This document shows, in pieces, positions 8,924-17,813 of a stretch of 64,000 bases of DNA. Every line of letters begins with the position of its first letter. Positions within the stretch are counted from its first letter, which is position 1. The position numbers and the translations under genes were made by a program. Source of the DNA: Marinobacter flavimaris. Lineage in GTDB: Bacteria > Pseudomonadota > Gammaproteobacteria > Pseudomonadales > Oleiphilaceae. The notes below the pieces were generated by a model. That model did not search any database. It had not been told where the DNA came from and saw nothing but the letters and a program-made list of their open reading frames with translations. The stretch is taken from the NCBI RefSeq assembly GCF_002933295.1, contig NZ_PSSW01000009.1:1-64000 (forward strand), given 5' to 3'.

Positions 8924-8939
8924 CGCCACGGTTGTGGCG
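8924..8939. terminator. Short hairpin between convergent units
   Basis: CGCCAC-GGTT-GTGGCG, a perfect six-pair stem lying between the small membrane protein gene (+) and the end of the amino-acid ABC operon (-). A short ACTTT follows on the + strand. It may serve both directions; the stem is weak. Confidence 0.4.
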
Positions 8940-8944
8940 ACTTT

Positions 8945-9667
8945 CTAGCGCACTTTTGAAAGGAACTTCTGGGTGAGCGGGTTTTGCGGATCGGTAATCA
9001 CCTGGCGTGCTTCACCGATCTCTGCGATCACACCCTCGTGGAAGTAAGCCACCCGGTCAGAGACATCCCGTGCGAACCCCATTTCGTGGGTCACACAGAT
9101 CATGGTCATCCCCTCTTCTGCCAGCAGGCGCAGGGTATCCAGAACCTCGCCGACCAGCTCCGGGTCGAGCGCGGAGGTCACCTCGTCAAGCAGCATGTAG
9201 TCAGGCTTCATGGCCAGCGCACGGGCAATCGCCAGGCGTTGCTGCTGGCCGCCGGACATTTTGGTGGGATAGACGTCAAACTTGTCACCCAGGCCGACGT
9301 GCTCCAACTCTTTCTTGGCGATTTCAATTGCCTCTTCCTTGCTCATTTTCTTGACGATTCTGGGCGCCAGTGCGGCGTTCTCCAGTACAGTCATATGAGG
9401 AAAGGAATTCCATTGCTGAAAGACCATGCCCAGTTTCTGGCGCAGCTTGTCCTTGTTGGTCTCTTTGGCATGGACATCCACATCATCAACGAGGATCTTG
9501 CCCTTGTTGATGGGCTCAATGGCATTGATGCAATACAGGAGAGTCGACTTGCCACTGCCGGAGCCCCCGATAACGCTCACGACCTCGCCTTTCTTTACAT
9601 CCAGGCTGACGCCTTTCAGTACTTCAAGATCGCCGAAGGATTTATGGACATTCTGTACGCTGATCAT
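8945..9667 (-). CDS. Amino-acid ABC importer, ATP-binding subunit
   Basis: A 240-residue PAAT-family ATPase (GlnQ/HisP type). Walker A GGSGSGKST, Q-loop MVFQQWNSFPHM, signature MSGGQQQR, Walker B YMLLDEVTSALD and the switch His in CVTHEMGF are all intact. Last gene of a four-gene minus-strand operon; its ATG overlaps the preceding permease stop by 4 bp, so translation is coupled. It drives uptake by the two permeases encoded just upstream, with the periplasmic binding protein supplying substrate. Confidence 0.95.
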   Translation of the reverse strand: MISVQNVHKSFGDLEVLKGVSLDVKKGEVVSVIGGSGSGKSTLLYCINAIEPINKGKILVDDVDVHAKETNKDKLRQKLGMVFQQWNSFPHMTVLENAALAPRIVKKMSKEEAIEIAKKELEHVGLGDKFDVYPTKMSGGQQQRLAIARALAMKPDYMLLDEVTSALDPELVGEVLDTLRLLAEEGMTMICVTHEMGFARDVSDRVAYFHEGVIAEIGEARQVITDPQNPLTQKFLSKVR

Positions 9668-10317
9668 ATTGCCATTTTCCTCTCAACATACCGGCCGTAG
9701 TGGGACAGCGGGTACGAAATAATGAAGTAAAAGATACCAACACCGATCAGAATCTCGAGCGGTTGCTGGGTTCTTGAAATCAGTTGCTCCGACGTGCGCA
9801 GCAATTCCATGTAACCGATGACCGAGACCAGGGCCGAGTCCTTGATGACACTGAGTGCAACACCCAGCCACGAGGGGAACACAGCACGCAAACCAATCGG
9901 CAACCGAATGTGGTAGATGGTTTGCCATTTGGTCATGCCCAGTGAGCGCGCTGCCGTCTGCATTGAGGGACTGACACTCTCAAAGCCACTGCGGAAAACC
10001 TCGCTCATGAAGGCCATGGTATACAGCGAGAGCACAATGGAGCCCGCAACAAACGGCGCCAGTGGATTCCCCATCGCACCGACAAAGGTGGAGAACAGAA
10101 TAAGCTGGATGATCAGGGGAACACTTCTCAGCACGTCGAGCACGCTACCGAAAAGGACGTTGACGGCCTTGTTGCTCTCGGCACGGAGAAAGCCGACGAT
10201 CAATCCCAGAATAGTGCCCACCACGATGGCGACAACGGAGATGATGATGGTATTCCAGACACCGGTCAGGATCAGACCGCTATCGCTCCAGGACAGGGGT
10301 GTGAATAAAGAATTCAT
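9664..10317 (-). CDS. Amino-acid ABC importer permease (second)
   Basis: A 217-residue HisM/GlnP-type membrane subunit with about five helices. The EAA coupling loop is the segment around AARSLGMTKWQTIYHIRLP. It overlaps the first permease by one base (TGATG) and the ATPase by four. Two different permeases indicate a heterodimeric translocation channel. The amino acid cannot be told from this subunit. Confidence 0.93.
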   Translation of the reverse strand: MNSLFTPLSWSDSGLILTGVWNTIIISVVAIVVGTILGLIVGFLRAESNKAVNVLFGSVLDVLRSVPLIIQLILFSTFVGAMGNPLAPFVAGSIVLSLYTMAFMSEVFRSGFESVSPSMQTAARSLGMTKWQTIYHIRLPIGLRAVFPSWLGVALSVIKDSALVSVIGYMELLRTSEQLISRTQQPLEILIGVGIFYFIISYPLSHYGRYVERKMAI

Positions 10318-10982
10318 CAGATTTCCCCCTTGAAGAGTCTACGCGCAAGCAGTGATGATCCGAACAACACGAGTTTGGTGATGACGAAGTACATCACTGC
10401 CGCCACAATGAAGAATTCCAGCGTTCTGAACGACAGTGACTGCAGACGCTGAGTCGTGCCAGAAAGCTCGCTCATACCCACCAGAATGCCCAGAGAGCTC
10501 ATCAGGATGGACCAGACAAACTGGTTGGTCATCGGGTGGTAGATGCGTCTCAGCATCTGCGGAAGGATGATGTATCGATACGTCTGGATACTGGTCATGC
10601 CCAGCGACTTGGAAGCGCTGTACTGGGTGCTCGGAATCGACTGGAAACCACCCCGGAACGTCTCCGTCAGGTAGCCCGCGTTGATAAAGACCAGTGCGCT
10701 CAGTACCGCCACGTAGGGGCTGAGGTGGATACCAAATGCTCCAAGGCCAAAATAGGCCATGTAGATCTGGAACAGGGCCGGCGTATTCCGGGCAATCTCA
10801 ACCCAGACCGTCGCAACCTGGCTGAAGAACTTCGTGTTGTTCATTTTGGCGATCGCCAACAGTATTGCGATCACAACGCCCAGAAGCATCGCCAGAACGG
10901 ATACGTGCAGGGTAACGAAGGCACCGTTCAGCAGCTGGGGCATGTTCTGGAACACTACGTTCCAGTGAAATTCGTAGTCCAT
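10317..10982 (-). CDS. Amino-acid ABC importer permease (first)
   Basis: A 221-residue HisQ-type permease. The EAA loop is SASKSLGMTSIQTYRYIILP, followed by the MLRRIYHPMTNQFVW segment. It is separated from the binding-protein gene by about 150 bp holding a strong hairpin, and joined without a gap to the second permease. The family is polar amino-acid uptake; the closest functional group cannot be fixed. Confidence 0.93.
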   Translation of the reverse strand: MDYEFHWNVVFQNMPQLLNGAFVTLHVSVLAMLLGVVIAILLAIAKMNNTKFFSQVATVWVEIARNTPALFQIYMAYFGLGAFGIHLSPYVAVLSALVFINAGYLTETFRGGFQSIPSTQYSASKSLGMTSIQTYRYIILPQMLRRIYHPMTNQFVWSILMSSLGILVGMSELSGTTQRLQSLSFRTLEFFIVAAVMYFVITKLVLFGSSLLARRLFKGEI

Positions 10983-11100
10983 ACCTTGGCCATTTTATGA
11001 ATGGTAGGAAACTCGACCAGAGCCCGGTAAGAAGGGCCTTGATCAGAATTTTAGGTCAGGACACCCGAGGGTGAGTGCCCGACCCGGGAACCAATGCAAT

Positions 11101-11125
11101 GACGGCCGCCTGTTTGGCGGCCGTC
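11101..11125 (-). terminator. Intra-operon hairpin after the binding-protein gene
   Basis: A perfect ten-pair inverted repeat, GACGGCCGCC-TGTTT-GGCGGCCGTC, directly follows the binding-protein stop. No good U-tract follows on the minus strand, so it is more likely a 3' mRNA stabiliser or partial attenuator that keeps binding-protein levels above those of the permeases. Confidence 0.6.
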
Positions 11126-11135
11126 GGTTCGGCGC

Positions 11136-11954
11136 TTACTTGTTGTCCCGGAGGGACTTGATCAGATCGGCCGGCGCATCGGTACCGAAGTGCTTGTTGT
11201 AAGCTTCGTTCATGTTGCCGTCGCGAATCTGGCGTACCAGGAACAGGTTCAGGTAGTTGATCCAGGCAACCTCATCACGCTTGGCGATGATGCCCACAAC
11301 GTCGTCGTAGTTGGGAACGTAGGGGCCCGCTTCAAAGTCTGCGAACTCTTCGCTACGCAGTTTGGTCGCAATGTTGGTGTTGGTAGAGATGATTGCGTCG
11401 ACCTTGCCCTGGTAAAGACCCAGGTACGCATCGTTCTCGGATTTGAAGGAGGTGTAGTTGTCCTTGCCCCAGCCCTGCTGCTCGGCATACGCGAGGTATT
11501 CGGTTTCGTAGGTGGTGCCGAGTGCCGCACCGACTTTCAGGTTCTTCAGGTCGTCGAAGGATTCAATGTTCTTGTCCTCGTTGGCGATAACCTGGAATTT
11601 GAACACGAAGTACGGGTAGGTGAAGCCAACGGTCTTGGCGCGCTCCAGTGTATCGGAGGTAGAGCCGATAACCACATCAGTCTTGCCGGACACCAGGGAG
11701 GGAATCCGCTCGCCCCAGGTCAGGTTGAGAACATTGACGTCTACGCCGAGCGCCTCGCCCAGGTCGTTACAGTAATCGACGTCGAAGCCTGCAGGCTCGT
11801 TGTTCTCGTCAAAATATCCCATTGGTGGGAAATCCAGAACCACGCCACAGTTCAGAGTGCCACGTTGAATCACGGTGTCCAGCTGATCGGCTGTCGCGCT
11901 TACGGAGGTTACCGCAGCACAAGCGAATACAAGCGGTGCTAGTTTGCGAATCAT
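11136..11954 (-). CDS. Amino-acid ABC importer, periplasmic binding protein
   Basis: A 272-residue SBP family 3 protein starting MIRKLAPLVFACAAVTSVSA, a signal peptide ending near ATADQ. The core has RGTLNCGVVLDFPPMGYFDENN, GFDVDYCNDL and GAALGTTYETEYLA, typical of polar amino-acid binders. A GAGAG lies ahead of ATG 11954; a longer frame to 12035 would bury the signal peptide. First gene of the four-gene importer; its promoter must lie in the AT-rich region at 11955-12263. Confidence 0.94.
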   Translation of the reverse strand: MIRKLAPLVFACAAVTSVSATADQLDTVIQRGTLNCGVVLDFPPMGYFDENNEPAGFDVDYCNDLGEALGVDVNVLNLTWGERIPSLVSGKTDVVIGSTSDTLERAKTVGFTYPYFVFKFQVIANEDKNIESFDDLKNLKVGAALGTTYETEYLAYAEQQGWGKDNYTSFKSENDAYLGLYQGKVDAIISTNTNIATKLRSEEFADFEAGPYVPNYDDVVGIIAKRDEVAWINYLNLFLVRQIRDGNMNEAYNKHFGTDAPADLIKSLRDNK

Positions 11955-12263
11955 AGTTATTCTCTCTTTTTCTTTCGTGGGCGAAAAGTGTGTGTCCGTT
12001 ATGCCTACACAACACGAGTTATGTGCAAAAAGCATACGTAAAAATACTACCGTAGATTATTTAGTGAAAATTTTTGAAATTTGCCATTTGGTAGGCAATT
12101 TTCCTTAATTTCCTCAATATAACCGGATTTTTTGAGCCTGCAACTCGTGATAGCGGCCAAAAAACGAACAAACAGTCATTTTTCATGTTCTTAGGTCTAT
12201 GATTTAACTGATGTTTACACCTCCTTAATCAAAAAGACGAATTTATTACTATAGCAGGCCATT
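11955..12263. other. AT-rich intergenic region upstream of the importer operon
   Basis: About 310 bp, much richer in A+T than its surroundings, between the end of the YbbP-like gene and the importer binding-protein gene, both on the minus strand. It must hold the importer promoter. An imperfect inverted repeat, AAATTTGCC...GGCAATTTT, lies around 12077-12103. A strong AAGGAGG at about 12220 on the minus strand has no start codon behind it. No convincing gene or RNA was found. Confidence 0.6.
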
Positions 12264-14831
12264 TTAACGGTCTCTGAGCAACACAGCGGGGTTTAACCGC
12301 ATTGCCCTGAGCGTGGGCAGTAATCCACCCAGCAGCGCCAGCGAACTGACACCTCCGGCAACCAGCGTCCCAATCCACCATAAATCGCCGGCCGGCAGCT
12401 TCAAGGCGAGGTCAGCCACAGGTAAAGCAATTAGCGCACCAAGCGCCGTCGCGAAAACCGTTGCCAGGAAGGTCAGCAAACCGGTTTCCAGCAGCATGGA
12501 TTGGCGGATCGCTCCGTGACGGGCGCCAAGGCAGTGCAACAGGTTGGCCTCGTAAAGCTGCCGCCTGCGGCTGACACTGACCACGCTGGAAAGCACAAGC
12601 AGGCTGGCGAGAAGACTGACCGATGCCACAGCCGCCAGGCCCGCGGCTGCCTTGTTCAGCAGATCGCCTGCGGTTTCCAGCCAGTCAGCGGTGCGCATCG
12701 TGATTACATTGGGGATGGTCTGTGCCAGCCATTGCTGGGATTCCCTGGCCGCCTCATCGCTTTGGTAGACCGCACCAACGTAAAGGCTGATCAAGTCGTC
12801 CAGTGCGCCTTGCTGCAATATGCCCTCGAACCAGAATCGGGTCTGCAGCCCTTTTTGCCGGTAAATTGCACGGATTTCGACGTCGATGCTCTTATCCTGT
12901 GCAGTAAAGGTGAGCTGGTCGCCCACCCCCAGTCCAAGCTGGTAGGCCTCCCGATCCTCCATGGCCATGTACGCAGGCTCCCCCTCGGGGGCCGGCGATT
13001 CCCACCAGCTGCCTTCCACCAGTTCCAGTGCTTCGGGGTTTCCCGAGAGATAACTCAGTTTGTATTCATCTCCCATGGCTTCTCGCCGAGCTTCGGCATT
13101 ATCAGCGAGAACTTCCGCAATCGGCTTCTGGTTAATAGTGTCCAGACGGGAACGGACCATCGGAAGTAACTCGACGCGGCTGGAAGCATCCAACGCTTCC
13201 AGGCCGTTTTGCAGCGGTTCCATCTGGTCCGGGAACACTTCATAGAGGATTAGCGCCGGCGACTGTTCCGGTATGGTGGTTTCAAGCGCCCTCAGGAGCG
13301 TGGTAACCATCAACGTGCAGGCCACCACAAGCGTCAGCGCGGTACCCAGTGACAGCAGGATTGCCCGGAGCGGCGAATCCGGCCGGTGCAGATTGGCCAG
13401 GGCCAACCGCCGGGCAAACCTGCGGTCGGCAAAACCGCCGTTTTCCATAGCCTTGGCACCGCGGCGTAACCCCTTGATCAAACCTTCCAGGAGGCCCCAG
13501 AGCAGCGTAACCGCCAGCAGGAACAGAAAGCCCAGATGAGGCGATGGGAGCCAGAACAGGGTAGCGCCGATGTAGACAGCCAGCAGTAGATAGCTGGCAA
13601 TCCGCCAGCTTCGAGGCTCGCTGGGAGCCGCCTCGACCTGCCCCCGGAAAAGCCCGGCCGGCGCAGCAGCGAGGGCTCGAGCGAGTGCCGGCAGTGCGAA
13701 CACGTAAGCAGTCAGAACAGCGAACAGCCAGCTCAGCAGCAAGGGAACCAACCACAAGGACAACCAGCCGCCAGCCCCATCGGGCCCCGCCAGAGCAAAG
13801 GCATCGCCCGCCAGGTTGATCGCCAGGGCGGAAAGCCCCAGCCCGATACCACCGCCAACTAGCCCCGCAAGGCTGCCCAATACACCAATCTGCAGGAGGT
13901 ATATGCCAACAAGCGGTTTGCGACGCAGGCCAAGTGTTTGCAGGGTGGCAATTATGCCCAGCTTTTCATCGAGGTAGGCGTGGATGCTGTTGGCAACTCC
14001 GAGGCCACCGATGAACAATGTAGTGAAAGCGATAAGGATGAGTGCTGTGGCAATCTGGTCCAGACGCTCGGAAATCCGTTCGCTGCGCTCGGCAAACGTA
14101 GTGATTTCCCATCGCGCATCCGGGAATGCCTGCTCGAATTCCTCAAGCCAGGTGTCGAGATTCTGTTCGGTTTGTACCCGGTATTCGTAATCCACGCGGC
14201 TACCCGGGCGAATCAATCCGGTTGCCTCCACGGCCTGCTCGGAAATCATGATCGGCAGACCTCGCCAATTGGCGTTCAGGCTCCGATCCGGTTGCTTCTC
14301 GATAAGGCCGCTGATTCGAAAGGTGGCGGCGCCAATCTCAATCTGGTCACCAATTGACTGGCCCAGGCGTTCTGCCAGCAAAGGATCGATAATAGCGCCC
14401 CACTGCCCTTCCTTCTGGCCTGTAAGCGCCCCCAGAGGCTCATCCGGCATTAGCTCCAGCTCGCCGTAGAGGGGATAGAGAGCATCCGGAACCAGCATCT
14501 CCGCCCGGAAGAAGCCGTCGCCGCCGCTTCCGCTGACGATGGTATCGAATTCCCGAACCAGTGAAATTTTGCCGGTAGCCCGAATCCATTCGAGCGCATC
14601 ATCGGGCAGCGGCTCGCTGGTATCCAGCTCCACATCGCCACCGAGCAGAGCGCGGGTATCCGCCAGCAAGCTTTGCTCGATCACCCGGTAGAGGCTGGCT
14701 GTCGCAGCCACAAGGGTAACGCCGAGAATCAGGCAGGCCAGGAAAATCTTCAACGCAGAGATACGTGACCGCAGATCGGTGATCGCGAATCGGAGCATCC
14801 AGAGCGGGTTTGTGGAGCGTTCAGGAGGCAT
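12264..14831 (-). CDS. FtsX-domain ABC permease, YbbP-like
   Basis: About 855 residues. A first helix (FLACLILGVTLVAATAS) is followed by a periplasmic MacB-like domain, then two FtsX blocks of three helices each and a final permease block ending in LRAMRLNPAVLLRDR. This is the YbbP/LolCE/MacB superfamily, which usually moves lipids or works on envelope proteins rather than importing solutes. ATG 14831 overlaps the ATPase stop by 11 bp. A second pair at 47.2-50.4 kb sits next to tesA and is the true ybbAP by context, so this pair is a diverged paralogue. Confidence 0.9.
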   Translation of the reverse strand: MPPERSTNPLWMLRFAITDLRSRISALKIFLACLILGVTLVAATASLYRVIEQSLLADTRALLGGDVELDTSEPLPDDALEWIRATGKISLVREFDTIVSGSGGDGFFRAEMLVPDALYPLYGELELMPDEPLGALTGQKEGQWGAIIDPLLAERLGQSIGDQIEIGAATFRISGLIEKQPDRSLNANWRGLPIMISEQAVEATGLIRPGSRVDYEYRVQTEQNLDTWLEEFEQAFPDARWEITTFAERSERISERLDQIATALILIAFTTLFIGGLGVANSIHAYLDEKLGIIATLQTLGLRRKPLVGIYLLQIGVLGSLAGLVGGGIGLGLSALAINLAGDAFALAGPDGAGGWLSLWLVPLLLSWLFAVLTAYVFALPALARALAAAPAGLFRGQVEAAPSEPRSWRIASYLLLAVYIGATLFWLPSPHLGFLFLLAVTLLWGLLEGLIKGLRRGAKAMENGGFADRRFARRLALANLHRPDSPLRAILLSLGTALTLVVACTLMVTTLLRALETTIPEQSPALILYEVFPDQMEPLQNGLEALDASSRVELLPMVRSRLDTINQKPIAEVLADNAEARREAMGDEYKLSYLSGNPEALELVEGSWWESPAPEGEPAYMAMEDREAYQLGLGVGDQLTFTAQDKSIDVEIRAIYRQKGLQTRFWFEGILQQGALDDLISLYVGAVYQSDEAARESQQWLAQTIPNVITMRTADWLETAGDLLNKAAAGLAAVASVSLLASLLVLSSVVSVSRRRQLYEANLLHCLGARHGAIRQSMLLETGLLTFLATVFATALGALIALPVADLALKLPAGDLWWIGTLVAGGVSSLALLGGLLPTLRAMRLNPAVLLRDR

Positions 14832-15492
14832 AGAGACGCCCACCGTCCATCCGGACCCTGTGCTGACAACGCTCGGCAACGCGCTCGTCATGGGTCACCA
14901 GTACCAGCGTGGATTTGCTGTCCTTGTGCAAGTCGAACAGCAGGGAGAGCACTTTCTCACCGGTTTCATGGTCCAGATTGCCTGTGGGCTCATCTCCCAA
15001 CAACAGGCTTGGCTGGTGAACCAGTGCCCGAGCGATCGCAACCCGTTGCTGCTCGCCGCCAGAGAGCTGCCCCGGGTAGTGCTGCAGCCGATGGCTGAGA
15101 CCAACGGCCTCCAACATGGCGAGAGCTCGTTCCCGCGGCCGGGCCTCGCCGGCAATCTCAAGCGGCAGACTCACGTTTCCCAGGGCTGTGAGGCCAGGCA
15201 GCAGGTGAAAGGACTGGAAAATAATGCCAAGGTGCTCACTTCGCCAGTCGGCCAGAGCATTGGCGTCCATGTCGCCCAGACGTTGATCGCCGACCAGAAT
15301 TTCTCCACTGGTCGGTCGCTGCAGGCCGGAGAGCAACAAAAGCAGGGACGTTTTCCCGCTGCCAGAGGGGCCTGTGATTGCCAGTGTTTCTCCCGGGGGC
15401 ACCATGAGGGAGGCATTATTGAGTACGGCGACCTTGCCGGACTCTGTGGGGTACTCGAGAAAAATGTCGGTCATTTCAACACTGGTGGACAC
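14821..15492 (-). CDS. ABC ATPase, YbbA/LolD-like
   Basis: A 223-residue ATPase partner of the downstream FtsX permease. Walker A GPSGSGKT, Q-loop IIFQSFHLLPGL, signature LSGGEQQR, Walker [14 protein letters not shown]-loop VTHDE. The GTG at 15492 is chosen because GAGGAG lies just upstream and the protein then starts where E. coli YbbA does; the frame continues open to 15618. Divergent from the CoA-transferase gene with 147 bp between. Substrate unknown. Confidence 0.9.
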   Translation of the reverse strand: MSTSVEMTDIFLEYPTESGKVAVLNNASLMVPPGETLAITGPSGSGKTSLLLLLSGLQRPTSGEILVGDQRLGDMDANALADWRSEHLGIIFQSFHLLPGLTALGNVSLPLEIAGEARPRERALAMLEAVGLSHRLQHYPGQLSGGEQQRVAIARALVHQPSLLLGDEPTGNLDHETGEKVLSLLFDLHKDSKSTLVLVTHDERVAERCQHRVRMDGGRLYAS

Positions 15493-15639
15493 TGGCGCTC
15501 CTCTGGTTTGATGAATTTCCTGCTCTGTTGCGTACTGGTAAATGATCGGCATCCGCATAAAGTTTAGAGTACGAACCCTTTTTAAGAGTGGCGCACTCAC
15601 GTTTTTTGGCGCCTCCACGGAAAAACAGGAGTCCTGACC

Positions 15640-16836
15640 ATGACCGGACCGCTCGATGGCATCCGCATTATCGATCTGACAGCCATGATTTCCGGGCCTC
15701 TCGCGACCATGATACTGGCGGATCAGGGTGCCGAGGTTATCAAGATCGAGAATCCGGCGGGTGGCGACTTTACGCGCTCCGCGGCCAATCGGCAGGGCGA
15801 TATGTCGGCGCTGTACCTCAACAACAACTGCAACAAGAAATCAGTGGCGCTGAACCTGAAAGAAAAGGCGGGACGCGACGCGCTGCTTCGACTGGTAGCG
15901 TCGGCCGATGTCTTTGTGCAGAACTTCCGGCCGGGCGTCATTGAGCGGATGGGGCTCGGCGAAGAGCAGCTGCGCAAAGTGGCCCCGGATCTCGTGATGG
16001 TATCAATCAGTGGCTTCGGTGATACCGGCCCCTATTCCCAGCGACCGGTATACGACCCGCTGATTCAGGGTCTCTCCGGATTGGCCACCGTGCAGGCGGG
16101 CGCCGATGAACTGCGTCCGCAATTGGTGAGGACCATTTTGCCCGACAAGCTCACCGGTGTAACCGCAGCTCAGGCGATTACCGCGGCCCTGTTTGCCCGG
16201 GAACGCACCGGGGAAAGCCAGCATGTCCGGCTGTCCATGCTGGACGCGATCATCGCGTTTCTCTGGAGCTCCGACATGGGCAGCCAGACCTTTGTTCACA
16301 GTGAGGTGCCACAGCAGGAGGCTGCGAGCCTTCAGGATCTCATCTATGAGACCACAACCGGCTACATCACCATTGCGGTTCAGAGCGATCGTGAGTGGCA
16401 GGCCCTTATTCGAGCCGTGGACCGCCCGGAGTGGGCGGAGGATCCAAGGTTCCTGACTGCCCGGCTGCGCCAGGAGAATATTGATGCGAGGCTGGAGCTG
16501 ATCCAGTCGGTTATCAAAACCGATACGGCCGAACACTGGCTGGCAAGGCTTGAAGCCGAACAAGTGCCCTGTGCCCCGGTGTTGACCCGCACTCAGGTGC
16601 TCGACCATCCCCAGGTGCTGGCCAACGATCTGCTCTCACACTACGACCACCCCCAGGCTGGCCGACTGCGCCAGGCCAGGGCCCCATCGCGATTCTCGGC
16701 CGCACCGGAGCAGCACTGGCAGGGAGCTCCGCGCCTCGGCGAGCAAACCGGCGAACTGCTGGCAGAGTGCGGGTATTCCGCCGAAGAAATCCAGTCGATG
16801 TGTGATTCTGGCATCGCAGCCGTGCCTGCCAAATAA
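15640..16836 (+). CDS. CaiB/BaiF (class III) CoA-transferase
   Basis: A 398-residue protein with the family fold: PLDGIRIIDLTAMISGPLA at the start, GAEVIKIENPAGGDFTR, the NNNCNKKSVALNLK segment, VQNFRPGVIERMGLG with the catalytic-Asp region shortly after (ISGFGDTGPYSQRP). It should move CoA between an acyl-CoA and a free acid via an aspartyl-anhydride. Substrates are not predictable. AGGAG is placed well before the ATG. A deacetylase-fold gene follows 39 bp later on the same strand. Confidence 0.93.
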   Translation: MTGPLDGIRIIDLTAMISGPLATMILADQGAEVIKIENPAGGDFTRSAANRQGDMSALYLNNNCNKKSVALNLKEKAGRDALLRLVASADVFVQNFRPGVIERMGLGEEQLRKVAPDLVMVSISGFGDTGPYSQRPVYDPLIQGLSGLATVQAGADELRPQLVRTILPDKLTGVTAAQAITAALFARERTGESQHVRLSMLDAIIAFLWSSDMGSQTFVHSEVPQQEAASLQDLIYETTTGYITIAVQSDREWQALIRAVDRPEWAEDPRFLTARLRQENIDARLELIQSVIKTDTAEHWLARLEAEQVPCAPVLTRTQVLDHPQVLANDLLSHYDHPQAGRLRQARAPSRFSAAPEQHWQGAPRLGEQTGELLAECGYSAEEIQSMCDSGIAAVPAK

Positions 16837-16875
16837 CATTTTGACGTCGCAAATCCACTGCAGCCGGACGATCAA

Positions 16876-17787
16876 ATGCCCGTACCCGTAGTTCACCATC
16901 CAGACTACAGCTTCCCATTCCCGGCAAAGCACCGATTTCCCATGGAAAAATTCGGGCTCCTTGCCGATTACGCCCGCTCGAGAGGGCTTCTCACTCAAGC
17001 CAATAGCTTTCGCCCTGCCCCATGCCGGCAGGCGTGGCTGACCCGTACCCACTGCCCGGATTACCTCGCCCGTTTCGCCGGCGATCAACTCTCGGCGCGG
17101 GAGAAACGGCAGATGAATCTGCCCTGGAGCAAGGGCCTCGTCCGACGCACTTTCCTGGCTCCTTCAGGCACGGTTCTGACAGCGCAGTTGGCCCTTCAGC
17201 ATGGCATTGCCTGTCACCTGGCCGGTGGTACCCATCATGCCCATTACGATTACGCCGCCGGCTTCTGCATCCTCAACGATCTGGCGATCGCCGCCAATGT
17301 GCTGTTGCAACAGGAGGACATTGAACGTGTGCTTATCTTCGATGTGGATGTTCATCAGGGTGACGGTACCGCTGCATTGTTGGCGAACGAGCCGAATGCC
17401 TTTACCTGCTCGATTCACTGCGAGCGCAACTACCCGTTCGAGAAAAAGGTGAGCGATCTCGATGTCGCCTTACCGGATGGCCTCGAAGACGGGGCCTATC
17501 TTGAAGTTGTCAGCGAAACGCTGAACAAAGCACTTGCGTTATCCCGGCCGGATATCGTGCTCTATGACGCGGGCGTGGATGTATTCAGGAATGATCCCCT
17601 GGGCCGGCTGAACATTTCCGAACAGGGAATTTTTGAGCGGGACTTTCAGGTGCTCAGTGAATTGAAACGTCGGGACATTCCAGTAGCGACGGTGATTGGC
17701 GGCGGCTACGATGATGACCGGGTGAAACTGGCCAAGCGGCACGGGATTGTTGTGGAAGCCGCCAGCCGGGTGTTTTCAGCCGACTGA
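16876..17787 (+). CDS. Histone-deacetylase-fold protein, short type
   Basis: A 303-residue zinc amidohydrolase. Active-site histidines in GGTHHAHYDYAAGFC, zinc ligands in LIFDVDVHQGDGTAA, and the Asp of YDAGVDVFRNDPLG, matching the short bacterial HDAC group related to class IV. Bacterial members remove acetyl or other acyl groups from small molecules or lysines. It ends 26 bp from the end of a second, different HDAC gene on the other strand. Probably cotranscribed with the CoA-transferase. Confidence 0.92.
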   Translation: MPVPVVHHPDYSFPFPAKHRFPMEKFGLLADYARSRGLLTQANSFRPAPCRQAWLTRTHCPDYLARFAGDQLSAREKRQMNLPWSKGLVRRTFLAPSGTVLTAQLALQHGIACHLAGGTHHAHYDYAAGFCILNDLAIAANVLLQQEDIERVLIFDVDVHQGDGTAALLANEPNAFTCSIHCERNYPFEKKVSDLDVALPDGLEDGAYLEVVSETLNKALALSRPDIVLYDAGVDVFRNDPLGRLNISEQGIFERDFQVLSELKRRDIPVATVIGGGYDDDRVKLAKRHGIVVEAASRVFSAD

Positions 17788-17813
17788 CCTAGTCTTTATT
17801 GCTCAAAGCAGAA

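Noticed and set aside
9007..9354. Arg/Pro-rich 115-codon frame on the + strand over the importer ATPase
   Set aside because: Antisense to an ATPase with every ABC motif intact.
12061..12186. 41-codon minus-strand frame in the AT-rich gap upstream of the importer
   Set aside because: No ribosome site before its ATG and lysine/asparagine-rich content expected from AT-rich chance sequence.
12264..15492. Naming this pair ybbP-ybbA
   Set aside because: The pair at 47.2-50.4 kb has the conserved tesA neighbour, so the symbols are given to that one only.
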